64,000 nt of DNA from Adiantum capillus-veneris (lineage: Eukaryota > Streptophyta > Polypodiopsida > Polypodiales > Pteridaceae), in the NCBI GenBank assembly GCA_014529385.2, contig CM043959.1:93630529-93694528 (forward strand). The letters run 5' to 3'. Of the stretch, positions 22,679 to 32,969 are shown piece after piece; positions within the stretch are counted from its first letter, which is position 1; each line of letters starts with the position of its first letter. A model generated the notes under the pieces. That model made no database searches, was not told where the DNA came from, and was given only the letters and a program-made list of their open reading frames with translations. A program made the translations under genes and the position numbers.

Positions 22679-24304
22679 TGTAATGGAATTTGCCTATTCA
22701 ATTTGAGAATAGCGGAATTTAATGAGAGTACTTTCAAGAAATGATTTTGTGAGCATAGCGGGTAGACATAATTGAAGATAGCAACATAATCATAGCAATT
22801 AGTTAACTTGGCATAGACAATACTTTTGCAAGAGAGAGAGTTTAGAGAACATGACAACAATTGAGGACCGGATTTATGTGGAGCCGGTCCCCCCTCCAAT
22901 AGGCATTTGTATTATGATTTCTCCCATAAAGAGAGAGACTTGTTACAATACAGTCTTTGTGTTCCTTGTTACCTAGGTGATGCCATGAAGATGGAAGGCT
23001 TCATGCACCACAAACGTAACATAAACTTGAAGAAAGCTTTAACTATCCCAAGCCTCAGTCCCAAGACCTCAAACACCTTCGAAGGTGGAGAGAGCTAGCA
23101 GGGAATGAGGGTAGGGAAGAGGAAGAAGAAACATTTCGTAGGAGAAAGAATTAGTTCCTCACTTATCATACTCTTGTTGCTAGCATACATAATAGCATAG
23201 TAATGAAGAAGAAGGAGATGGCAAGCTTAAGCATTGAAGCATGGCTCTTGGTTGGATTTGCACTCCATAGCCAAGAGTGTTGGTGTAGGCTCTCAACCTC
23301 TACTTGCTTGGAGAGGGAGCTCTTGCACTTTGCATATCACACAATGAGAGTGCTTGTGAGTGTGTGTGGGTGAGTATACCCCCTAGGCACCCCCCTAGCT
23401 TGCTTGGGTCGACCCCCCCTTGTAGCTCATGCCTGAAGCTCATTGGACCCCTCCAGGCCTAGCCAATCACAAGCAGGAGCCATTACAAGCAACATGGGTA
23501 GCCTTGGGACAAGTGTCCCCCTTTCCCCTTTGAGAGAGAGGACTTGATAAATGCTAAAACAATTAGATAATTCATGTAATTTATCATTGGACCCCTTTGA
23601 AGCCTAGCCAATAGGCTTCAAGCAACACATGAAGGTAACATGGGTAGGGGCCTGACATGTGTCCTTGCTGCCTCTTCAAGATGGGCTTCCCTTGTGTGTG
23701 TGAATGGGTGTTCTCTCTCTAGGCCCTAGGAAAAGGGCTCGCCCCCCCTCTTGTAGGAATGCTTTTGACTTTTAGGTGATCAAGCACCTTACTCACCAAG
23801 CATGACAAAGCACTTGAACTAGGCGGGTTCCCACAAGCATCTCAGGCAAGCTTCTCAAGGCACCTCAAGTACTTTAATCATGCAGCAAGTCAAGCACCTC
23901 AAGCATGGAGCCAGTCAAGCACCTCAAGCATCTTAATCAAGCACCTCAAGCATGAAAAACACCTCAAGCATGACAAGCACCTCAAGCAGGACAAGCACCT
24001 CAAGCTTGGGCCGGGTTCCCACCTCAAGCTCAGCCCTAGCTTACTTAAGGTCAAAAGGACTTTTACACACATTTATTGGAGGTCTTCAATGAAGCTAACC
24101 CTAAGGTCTTATGCTCCATTGGTTAGCCTTGCTCTTTGATAGACCATCTCCCTTTTGGGCCCCTTTACATTGGCCCCGTGTTGAGATAGATCTAAAAGCA
24201 CATACCTATATCTTAACACTTGTTCCCGTTTATTCTCCCACATTAAGTGATCAATTTAATATGAGAAAATCATTTGGGTTAGTTAGATATTAGATTTTAT
24301 GACA
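22679..24304 (-). repeat. 3' LTR of element B
   Basis: TGTAATGG...TTATGACA, 1626 bp, matches 29859-31484. It contains a minisatellite of about ten AAGCACCTCAAGCAT-like units (about 23790-24010). Confidence 0.96.
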
Positions 24305-24317
24305 TTACCTCTCTCTT
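24305..24317 (-). other. 3' polypurine tract of element B
   Basis: The minus strand reads AAGAGAGAGGTAA directly against the 3' LTR TG. Confidence 0.8.
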
Positions 24318-24663
24318 GAAATCATAGTCGTCCTCGACTATGAGGTAGAAGAGATAAAGTCTTAGTCATTAGTCAATCGTACTTAGCGGGTAAAGGATCC
24401 CTTTTTACCCTACGACATCCTTCCAAGATGGATGACTAATCCATTTGGTGCTTGGGAGACATAGCTGCCGCAAGCATGTCTGCTCTTTAGTCCATTTCAT
24501 TCTCCCAAAGTAGAGTGACAAATTCTACTTGGTGTTTGAGAGACGTCGTCATCACAAACATGATTCTAAGCATGCATACTAGTTAAATTTGTGCACAATT
24601 AAAAAGAGGACTAGTCATATAAGACAAAAACATGAGTTATTTAAAAGAAATTTGTACATTTGC

Positions 24664-27600
24664 TTACTCTAATGTAGCATTGTAAGCATTGACAAGGTTC
24701 ATACTATCCTTAAGTTGTACTCCTTGCATCCATTTAGCATCTTCAAAAGGATACTTTTTGAACTTAATAAGATACCGTCGGATAATCTTACCATGTCGTA
24801 GTACCTTGTCTTCATGCCGAAGGATAGCTTCGGGTTGTAGCACCTCTTCTTGGTCTTCAACTTCGGGAGGGTCTTCAATAATTGGTTCAATTGGTGGCTC
24901 TCCTTTGTAGGGCTTAAGTAAGCTTACATGAAAGGCATTGTGTATAAGCCAATGGTTGGGCAACTTGAGTTGATAAGCCGTCTCATTGATAGGCTTCAAG
25001 ATTTGGAAAGGACCATAGTATCTTTTTGCTAGTTTAGCATAATACTTTTGATGGCCCGTAAAATTTTTGCCCGTCGTTTGCCTTAATCGAGCCTTAGGAA
25101 ACTTGAGTAAGACCCAATCATTTTCTTTGAACATAAAGGATCTTCTGTGCTTATCAGCAGCAGCTTTTTGCCTTTGTTGAGAGATGGCTATAGCCTCCCT
25201 AATCTTTTGAAAAGATTCTTGTAGGTCACGGCTATACTCATCGGCGGCGAAGATCTTCCCGTGTACTTTCAATAGCAAGGGACTTTTAGGTCTTCCTTCT
25301 ATGATCTCAAAAGGTGCTTTGCCCGTAGAAGTATGTACAGTATTATTGTAGGCATACTCTACTAGCGGTAAATACTTTTCCCATTGTGAGCGTTGATCTA
25401 CTTCGGTAACATAAGTCTTGAGTAGATCGAGTATCGTAAGATTGGCTATCTCACTTTGGCCATCCGTTTGTGGGTGATAGGCCGAAGAGAAATTCAATCT
25501 TGTTCCTAGATTTTCAAAGAGACCTTTCCAGAAATTACTGGTCATTCTAGGATCTCTATCTGACACGATGGATGTGGGTAATCCATGGTGTTTGAAAATC
25601 TGAGATATGAAGAGAGTTGCCATTTGATGTGCCTTAATAGTCTTTTTGACAGGAATAAAATGTGCTTGCTTGCTAAACCTGTCGACTATTGTCCATATTC
25701 CTGTATTCCCATGGATAGACTTGGGTAATCCAAAGATGAAATCCATGGATATACTCTCCCATGGTGAATTTGGAATAGGCAATGGCTGGAGTAATCCAGG
25801 TTGCTTCCCTCTATCATACTTGGTCTTTTGGCATACTACACATTTTGAAACATACTCTTGTATGTCCACTTTCATGGTAGGCCAATAGAAATACGTCTCT
25901 ACTCCTCGGAGAGTAGGTTGAATACCTCTATGCCCTGCATATGGAGGAGCATGGGATTCATACATAACCTTCTCACGAAGGGAATGGGTAACACATAGCC
26001 TATTGCCGTGGAGAAGATAACCATCCTGCAAGGTGAATGGTTCCTCTTTCTTCCCCAAAGCAAGGGCTGACATTATGTCTCTAAAGTCAGGGTCAGTAGC
26101 ATACTCATCTATCATAGAGGATAGATCATTGTGAGTAGCTATAGACACCGCATTAACTTTTGGTCGTCGTGAAAGTGCATCGGCAACTTGATTGCGCTTA
26201 CCAGCTATGTGACCAATATGGAAATTAAATTGCGAAAGAAAATTTGCCCACCTCATTTGTTTGTCGGAAAGCTTGGTTTGCGTCATGAAATACTTGAGAC
26301 TTTGGTGGTCGGTTCGTAGGATAAATGGAGTCCCCAATAGGTAGTGCTTCCATGTGTCTAGGGCATGTAGAACAGCTAAAAGCTCTTTCTCATAAATGCC
26401 CAAGACTCGTTCATCACCATTGAGCCTTCGGCTCTCATATGCTATGGCATGCCCTTCTTGAAGCAAAACCGCTCCAAGGCAATCACCACAAGCATCACAT
26501 TGGACCTCAAATGGCTTTGAGAGATCCGGAAGCACGAGGACTGGTTGGGAAGTAAGCTTCTCTTTGAGTTTTTCAAAAGCATTTTGCTCCTTAGCAGTCC
26601 ATACAAACTTAACGTTCTTCTTGGTTAAGTCGTGTAGTGGTCCTGCTACTTGAGAGAATTTTGCTATGAAGCGTCTATAGTATGCACACATACCAATAAA
26701 GCTTCTTAGCTCATGTAGATTCCTTGGGTTAGGCCATGATTTTATTACCTCTAACTTTGATGGATCCATACGAATACCATCGTGAGAGATAATATGGCCT
26801 AGATATTGAATCTCTTGAAGGAAGAATTCACTTTTCTTTTGGTTGAGAAAAAGTTTGTTCTCCCTCAAGGCTTGAAAAATCACTTGGAGATGTTGCTTAT
26901 GTTCCTCCAAAGACTTGGAGTAGATGATGATATCATCGAAGAACACTCCAGTGAATTTTCGATATGGTCTAAAAATTTTCTCCATCAAATGATTGAACGT
27001 AGCTGGTGCATTAGTCAAGCCAAAAGGCATGACTAGATATTCATAAAGACCAAATGTTGTGCGAAACGAGGTCTTTAAGATATCCTCATCCACTATCCTT
27101 ATTTGATGATAGCCACTCTTAAGGTCAATCCTACTGAAGTAGGTAGAGCCTTGTAGCTTATCAAACAGATCTTCTACCCGAGGTACGGGAAATCTGTTTT
27201 TGATAGTGATATGGTTTAGTGCTCGATAGTCCACACACATACGGTATGTACCATCTTTCTTTTGCACTAAAAGGACTGGAGAGAAAAAGGGAGAGGAACT
27301 AGGCCTCACCATCCCTTTGTCTACCAGCTCTTGTACTTGCCTCATGATCTCCTCTTGTTGAGCTTGTGAGACTCGATAAGGAGGTTTGTTAGGTGGTGAG
27401 CTTCCTGGAAGGAGCTCAATACGATGGTCATCATCCCCTCGTTTTGGAGGTAGGTCCATAGGGATATCATCGATGAATACATCTTGGAATCCTTTTAGAA
27501 AAGTAGACAAGTCTAACTCTTCTTGATTCCTATCATTTTCATTTGATGAAACATTATTAGCTTTTAGAGACTCTTTGACATAAATCATGTACGCAGAAAC

Positions 27601-27867
27601 TAAGCTCTTCATTGATTTATCAAAAGAAAGAGGATTTACAAGTGGAATAGTGCGACCACGCTCATTAGCATCTATATACATGTTCTTTCCCCTGTAGGTG
27701 AAGTAAATTCTCCTTTCAGGGAACTTCATGTTGGCAGCCATGCGATCAAACCATGGTGCCTCTAGAATAACATCCTGATGTTGGAGGGGAGAGATGAAGA
27801 AGTCTTCTTTGTCGACATAGCTTTGGACATGAAGCCTCAAATTCCCAATCAAGGGAGTAACGGAGGC
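24664..27867 (-). CDS. Element B pol: protease end, RT, RNase H, integrase, chromodomain-like
   Basis: This frame of about 1068 codons is in phase with gag across a TAA at 27870-27868. In order it carries the protease tail (QHQDVILEAPWFD), RT (SPVLLVQKKDGTYRMCVDY, active site FFDD), and RNase H (VQCDACGDCLGAVLLQEG, RTDHQSLKYF). Integrase follows with HHCC, MDFIFGLP, VSDRDPRMT and Glu in QTDGQSEIAN, 36 codons after the second Asp. Then come GPF (YYGPFQILKPI) and a C-terminal chromodomain-like stretch (RRYLIKFKKYPFEDAKWMQ). All catalytic residues I can check are present. Apart from the stop this copy looks recently functional. Confidence 0.95.
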   Translation of the reverse strand, partial: ASVTPLIGNLRLHVQSYVDKEDFFISPLQHQDVILEAPWFDRMAANMKFPERRIYFTYRGKNMYIDANERGRTIPLVNPLSFDKSMKSLVSAYMIYVKESLKANNVSSNENDRNQEELDLSTFLKGFQDVFIDDIPMDLPPKRGDDDHRIELLPGSSPPNKPPYRVSQAQQEEIMRQVQELVDKGMVRPSSSPFFSPVLLVQKKDGTYRMCVDYRALNHITIKNRFPVPRVEDLFDKLQGSTYFSRIDLKSGYHQIRIVDEDILKTSFRTTFGLYEYLVMPFGLTNAPATFNHLMEKIFRPYRKFTGVFFDDIIIYSKSLEEHKQHLQVIFQALRENKLFLNQKKSEFFLQEIQYLGHIISHDGIRMDPSKLEVIKSWPNPRNLHELRSFIGMCAYYRRFIAKFSQVAGPLHDLTKKNVKFVWTAKEQNAFEKLKEKLTSQPVLVLPDLSKPFEVQCDACGDCLGAVLLQEGHAIAYESRRLNGDERVLGIYEKELLAVLHALDTWKHYLLGTPFILRTDHQSLKYFMTQTKLSDKQMRWANFLSQFNFHIGHIAGKRNQVADALSRRPKVNAVSIATHNDLSSMIDEYATDPDFRDIMSALALGKKEEPFTLQDGYLLHGNRLCVTHSLREKVMYESHAPPYAGHRGIQPTLRGVETYFYWPTMKVDIQEYVSKCVVCQKTKYDRGKQPGLLQPLPIPNSPWESISMDFIFGLPKSIHGNTGIWTIVDRFSKQAHFIPVKKTIKAHQMATLFISQIFKHHGLPTSIVSDRDPRMTSNFWKGLFENLGTRLNFSSAYHPQTDGQSEIANLTILDLLKTYVTEVDQRSQWEKYLPLVEYAYNNTVHTSTGKAPFEIIEGRPKSPLLLKVHGKIFAADEYSRDLQESFQKIREAIAISQQRQKAAADKHRRSFMFKENDWVLLKFPKARLRQTTGKNFTGHQKYYAKLAKRYYGPFQILKPINETAYQLKLPNHWLIHNAFHVSLLKPYKGEPPIEPIIEDPPEVEDQEEVLQPEAILRHEDKVLRHGKIIRRYLIKFKKYPFEDAKWMQGVQLKDSMNLVNAYNATLE

Positions 27868-29451
27868 TTATTGTCCCTTGAAAGCTGCATCAGCTGTTAC
27901 TATATCTCCCATCTCAAAAGCTTGAATGCCCAACTTGATGGCCAACTCTATTGATATGAAGTTGAGAGTAGAGCTAGGGTCAAACAAGATGAAGGCATCA
28001 TGCTCTCTTACCTTTCCCCAAGCATAGGAGAGTGATGATCCTTTGCAATGAGCATCCTCTTTTGGAGCTTTGATGGTGGAAGCCCTAGGAGTCTCATTGC
28101 GAGTATTCTTCTTGGGGCAAGAACGATAGCCATGTCCTTGCTCCCCACACTTGAAACACTTATGGTCCTTGCGAAAAGCTTCAAGCTCTTCAGGAGAGAG
28201 TTTGTTTTTACCTTTGTAAACTCCCTTCTCCTTGGACCGATTGTTGTTGTTATTGTTGGAAGTGCCTTGGGAATTATTTTGAGCATTGGATTTCCCCTTT
28301 GCATCATTTTTATCTTTGTTTTCCATGGGCTTGACATTACGTCTAGCCCCTTGATGGAAATTGATGCGTGAAGCAACCATGGTGTGGTGGATTACTTCGG
28401 TAATAGTACCGGGCCGTTGAGAGTTGATATATTCGGCCATCTCTTCAGGTAATCCCGCACAGAATTGTTGTCTTTGCTCGGCAAAGTCTATCTTTTGAAA
28501 GACAGTAGCTTTGAGATGTAAATCCCAAAACTTATCTACATACTTGTTGATAGACTCATGAGAGAGGAGCTTCAAGCCGCGCCATTTGGTAAGAACTTTA
28601 TCTTTAGTATCGCTTGGAAGAAATTGCTTCATGATGGAAACTCGTAGAGTTTTCCATGTCTTTGGGGCTTCTCCATTGCCACGAAGGCTATCCCACCATT
28701 GACGAGCTGATTTTTGGAAGTGCATAGCTACATGGCGTAGCTTGGAGGACTCTGTGAAGCCCTCGTCCCCAAAGGCCGCATCAAATTGCTGGATGAAGGC
28801 CAACACTTTGTCGGTAGCACCAAAGGTGCCATCGTAGGTGAGAAAAGAGATACTCTTTCCTCCCTCCTTGAACTTCTTTAGCTTTTGTGACCTTCGCCAT
28901 GCAGGAAATGATTTGCGATGCCCTCCCCTCTTGTATTCTCTAGGAGAATAGCCATAACTTTCATCGGAAGAGAAGGAAGGTGAAGAAGAAGGAGAAGAGG
29001 GTGACCTCTTCCTAGCCCTTTTCTTCCTTTGTTTCCTCTCTTGCCTTTGAGAGTGATGAGGAGAAGGACTATGAGTTTCTCTTTTCCTCTTGGGAGGAGT
29101 AGGCGATCGTCTAGACCGCCTTCTTCGTGGAGCCACATCTTCAGAAGAACTTAGACTTTCATTGCTTTCTTTCTCTTTGGATTCCTCCTCTCGAATGGGA
29201 GAGAGTCTTCTTTTGGGGGTCTCTTCAAGAGGCCTCCTAAGCTCTCTCTCCTCTTGGAGAGGAAGGGAAATTCCATAGGCACGAAGTTGTTGAGTAACTT
29301 CGGCTTGCAAGGTAGGGTTGCCCATAGCTTGTTGCAACCTAGTCACAAGATAATTCACAAACATGGGAGCATCATCATTAGCACCTTCATGTGCAAAATC
29401 AAAGCTATCAATGTTCATTCTACTCTTGATTATTGTCAGCCATGTTAACAA
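27868..29451 (-). CDS. Element B gag and start of protease
   Basis: About 527 codons. The N-terminal third is rich in Arg/Ser/Lys (RRRRSRRSPTPPKRKR and RKRSPSSPSSSPSFSS, roughly residues 105-165). The capsid domain follows (FLTYDGTFGATDKVLAFI, ARQWWDSLRGNG), then a canonical knuckle CFKCGEQGHGYRSC. The protease start reads ILFDPSSTLNFIS, where relatives usually have DSG or DPG, so the Gly is Ser here. The frame closes at TAA 27870-27868, six codons before the next in-frame ORF start. The exact gag start is uncertain: an inner Met (29418) and an out-of-frame ATG (MADNNQE then stop) are alternatives. Confidence 0.92.
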   Translation of the reverse strand: MLTWLTIIKSRMNIDSFDFAHEGANDDAPMFVNYLVTRLQQAMGNPTLQAEVTQQLRAYGISLPLQEERELRRPLEETPKRRLSPIREEESKEKESNESLSSSEDVAPRRRRSRRSPTPPKRKRETHSPSPHHSQRQERKQRKKRARKRSPSSPSSSPSFSSDESYGYSPREYKRGGHRKSFPAWRRSQKLKKFKEGGKSISFLTYDGTFGATDKVLAFIQQFDAAFGDEGFTESSKLRHVAMHFQKSARQWWDSLRGNGEAPKTWKTLRVSIMKQFLPSDTKDKVLTKWRGLKLLSHESINKYVDKFWDLHLKATVFQKIDFAEQRQQFCAGLPEEMAEYINSQRPGTITEVIHHTMVASRINFHQGARRNVKPMENKDKNDAKGKSNAQNNSQGTSNNNNNNRSKEKGVYKGKNKLSPEELEAFRKDHKCFKCGEQGHGYRSCPKKNTRNETPRASTIKAPKEDAHCKGSSLSYAWGKVREHDAFILFDPSSTLNFISIELAIKLGIQAFEMGDIVTADAAFKGQ

Positions 29452-29845
29452 AATTTTATGTATGTACTTAGTGTATGCTTTGGCAATTCAAAACCTTAGT
29501 TGCCACTCCTCTTAGCCTTTGAAAATCGGCTCTTAAGTATCTACACCCACGGCTCAAAGTGGTTAATTATAGAGAGTAGAGGAGTAGGTCTAACATAGCA
29601 GAGTTGCCAAGGGCTAGCTCCTTTCGGACTTCTTATGGCTCAATAATGGTAAAGCCGTAGGCAAGTCTAAAAAGACTCCATTATTAAGTCCAAAGCTCCC
29701 GAGGTGTGCACCATCCCCCACATAGTGGACTTAACAAAACCGGTATTAGATCCCAGTTCCACTTACTCTATTATAATTAACAACATCAACCATTTATAGG
29801 CTACTTAAGGACCTCTCTTCTTAAGCAAGAAAAGAGAAACCAAAT

Positions 29846-29857
29846 GCTCTGATACCA
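29846..29857 (-). other. Primer binding site of element B (tRNA-iMet)
   Basis: The minus strand reads TGGTATCAGAGC, the standard plant initiator-Met primer site, one base from the 5' LTR end. Confidence 0.95.
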
Positions 29858-29858
29858 A

Positions 29859-31484
29859 TGTAATGGAATTTGCCTATTCAATTTGAGAATAGCGGAATTT
29901 AATGAGAGTACTTTCAAGAAATGATTTTGTGAGCATAGCGGGTAGACATAATTGAAGATAGCAACATAATCATAGCAATTAGTTAACTTGGCATAGACAA
30001 TACTTTTGCAAGAGAGAGAGTTTAGAGAACATGACAACAATTGAGGACCGGATTTATGTGGAGCCGGTCCCCCCTCCAATAGGCATTTGTATTATGATTT
30101 CTCCCATAAAGAGAGAGACTTGTTACAATACAGTCTTTGTGTTCCTTGTTACCTAGGTGATGCCATGAATATGGAAGGCTTCATGCACCACAAACATAAC
30201 ATAAACTTGAAGAAAGCTTTAACTATCCCAAGCCTCAGTCCCAAGACCTCAAACACCTTCGAAGGTGGAGAGAGCTAGCAGGGAATGAGGGTAGGGAAGA
30301 GGAAGAAGAAACATTTCGTAGGAGAAAGAACTAGTTCCTCACTTATCATACTCTTGTTGCTAGCATACATAATAGCATAGTAATGAAGAAGAAGGAGATG
30401 GCAAGCTTAAGCATTGAAGCATGGCTCTTGGTTGGATTTGCACTCCATAGCCAAGAGTGTTGGTGTAGGCTCTCAACCTCTACTTGCTTGGAGAGGGAGC
30501 TCTTGCACTTTGCATATCACACAATGAGAGTGCTTGTGAGTGTGTGTGGGTGAGTATACCCCCTAGGCACCCCCCTAGCTTGCTTGGGTCGACCCCCCCT
30601 TGTAGCTCATGCCTGAAGCTCATTGGACCCCTCCAGGCCTAGCCAATCACAAGCAGGAGCCATTACAAGCAACATGGGTAGCCTTGGGACAAGTGTCCCC
30701 CTTTCCCCTTTGAGAGAGAGGACTTTATAAATGCTAAAACAATTAGATAATTCATGTAATTTATCATTGGACCCCTTTGAAGCCTAGCCAATAGGCTTCA
30801 AGCAACACATGAAGGTAACATGGGTAGGGGCCTGACATGTGTCCTTGCTGCCTCTTCAAGATGGGCTTCCCTTGTGTGTGTGAGTGGGTGTTCTCTCTCT
30901 AGGCCCTAGGAAAAGGGCTTGCCCCCCCTCTTGTAGGAATGCTTTTGACTTTTAGGTGATCAAGCACCTTACTCACCAAGCATGACAAAGCACTTGAACT
31001 AGGGGGGTTCCCACAAGCATCTCAGGCAAGCTTCTCAAGGCACCTCAAGTACTTTAATCATGCAGCAAGTCAAGCACCTCAAGCATGGAGCCAGTCAAGC
31101 ACCTCAAGCATCTTAATCAAGCACCTCAAGCATGAAAAACACCTCAAGCATGGCAAGCACCTCAAGCAGGACAAGCACCTCGAGCTTGGGCCGGGTTCCC
31201 ACCTCAAGCTCAGCCCTAGCTTACTTAAGGTCAAAAGGACTTTTACACACATTTATTGGAGGTCTTCAATGAAGCTAACCCTAAGGTCTTATGCTCCATT
31301 GGTTAGCCTTGCTCTTTGATAGACCATCTCCCTTTTGGGCCCCTTTACATTGGCCCCGTGTTGAGATAGATCTAAAAGCACATACCTATATCTTAACACT
31401 TGTTCCCGTTTATTCTCCCACATTAAGTGATCAATTTAATATGAGAAAATCATTTGGGTTAGTTAGATATTAGATTTTATGACA
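29859..31484 (-). repeat. 5' LTR of element B
   Basis: 1626-bp partner of 22679-24304 with the same TG...CA ends and the same minisatellite. The minus strand has TTTATAAAG near 30731-30722, a possible TATA box that the 3' LTR lacks (TTTATCAAG). Confidence 0.96.
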
Positions 31485-31489
31485 AGCTT

Positions 31490-32969
31490 CCTTCACTTTT
31501 TCGTGTTCTCTCTGTTTAAAAGCATATATTTGTGAGACCGTATTGTGCTTAATCCCTCGTTTTGAGAATTCCTCAGCAAACTCTCTTAGCAAATGGTCAA
31601 TGTCATGGAATCCCCCTATGTTCAGTGGTTGAAACCATTTCAATGCCGTACCTTCTAGAGTAAGACCAAATCCCTCGTATTGTGTATGGAAATCTGTTAT
31701 CTGCTCCGCTCTTAAGACTTGCTTAAAGAGTGACACATGTGCATATGGATCTCCTGAACCACCATACTTCTTTGGCATACACTTCGCTACTTGAGATGGT
31801 CTCATATGTCTATGGTCTGCTACCAATCTCACTGCTCCTGTGTCCCGGCTAAAGCTTTCTCTAGCATCATGGACTTCATGGGTTACCCTTGTCGGTTCCC
31901 CTGCCCTGAATCTACTACTAGGAGGTAAATGTGATGGTTCCGCTTCGAACCTTGGACCTGGAGTGGTATATGTGGGGATTGGAACTGCACTACCTCGATT
32001 CGTATCCATTGACTCTCTGGAATGTAATGATCCCATTGGTCCGGGCTTCGAGTACTGAGGTTGACTAAAAGAGTCAGCAGCCTGAGTTCTTTGTCCTCCT
32101 GTCGTCATTGGGTTTTGCACTCCATTTGTTGGTGCTAGTCTTTGTGAGCTAGAAGTAACATAATACTGATGTAGTGGTCCCCCAAAGTATGTATATCCTT
32201 CTAATTCTTTCTTGCCCATTGTTGAGTATTGCCTCCCATACTTGTCGTAAGCGGCAATTTTCACTTCCGATCCCTCTGTGTAGGTAAAGACATAAAGTCT
32301 TTTTTTGTCTGTCAACTCTCCAGTGTAGGGTTCTTCACATCTATAATAGAGATCTTGCTCCCCATTATTATATTTGTATAGCCCCACATAGATGTTATCA
32401 GTGTTGATCCTTGTAGTTTCATTCTCTCTTCTTAACCTCGCATCAGGGAAGTTCATTACTGGTGCTTTCTCCTCGAGTTCTTCATCTACTTTGGCTTTGG
32501 TGCCCATCAATCCCTACTTGTCCACAATGTTAGGGTTTAGGACTACCAAGTACATGGTACCCTCGTCATCTAGATATCTATCTCCGCTATAGCTCACAAG
32601 CACTAAGTCCTTGAACTCACTAGGTCTATCTTCTATCTTTACACAATAGCGGTCCATTCCATCTTTGTAGATCTTGGCACCTTGCTCATTGTCGTACTGG
32701 TATTTTATGAACAATAGCTTCATTGTGGCGGAAGGGTTTGATGATCCTGCTGCCATATTTTCTCTGTTGTTCAGGTTCAAGTGTTCCAAGTGTTCGGTGA
32801 AAATCTCGTAAGATCTCTCGGAAGAAGTATCAGAAATACTTCCTTCAAAGATCGGCTCTAATGGTTGCACCCAACTTTGGTTTACACTTCCCTCGGTTGA
32901 TATGACACTTGCTTGTTCCCCTTGTTTTGGTTGGTTATTCTGGAGATTCTAGCCCGATCTCAAATTCAT
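31490..32969 (-). pseudogene. Element A: gag, N-terminal half
   Basis: The start is set at ATG 32969 because the first residues are MNLRSG, matching element C (MHLRSG). A TAG follows at 32951-32949 and another at 32516-32514, both in frame. The first 250 residues (with DNEQGAKIYKDGMDRYCVKI and ELTDKKRLYVFTYTEGSEVK) are not recognised. The last 90 are typical capsid (KKYGGSGDPYAHVSLFKQVL, EGTALKWFQPL, then KQREHEKVKEA). Element B splits the gene at 31489. Confidence 0.88.

Larger units (their letters stand above)
22679..31484 (-). mobile_element. Element B: Ty3/gypsy chromovirus inserted in element A gag
   Basis: An 8806-bp element has two 1626-bp LTRs that differ at 9 positions by direct comparison, AGCTT duplications, an initiator-Met primer site and a polypurine tract. 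Gag-pol is one minus-strand frame interrupted by a single TAA. With a rice LTR rate (1.3e-8 per site per year), 0.55% divergence gives roughly 0.2 million years. It interrupts element A gag and is therefore younger than A. Confidence 0.97.

Noticed and set aside
23790..24010. CRISPR-like array of AAGCACCTCAAGC repeats
   Set aside because: It is a minisatellite inside a plant LTR, duplicated in both LTRs, with irregular spacers; CRISPR arrays are prokaryotic.
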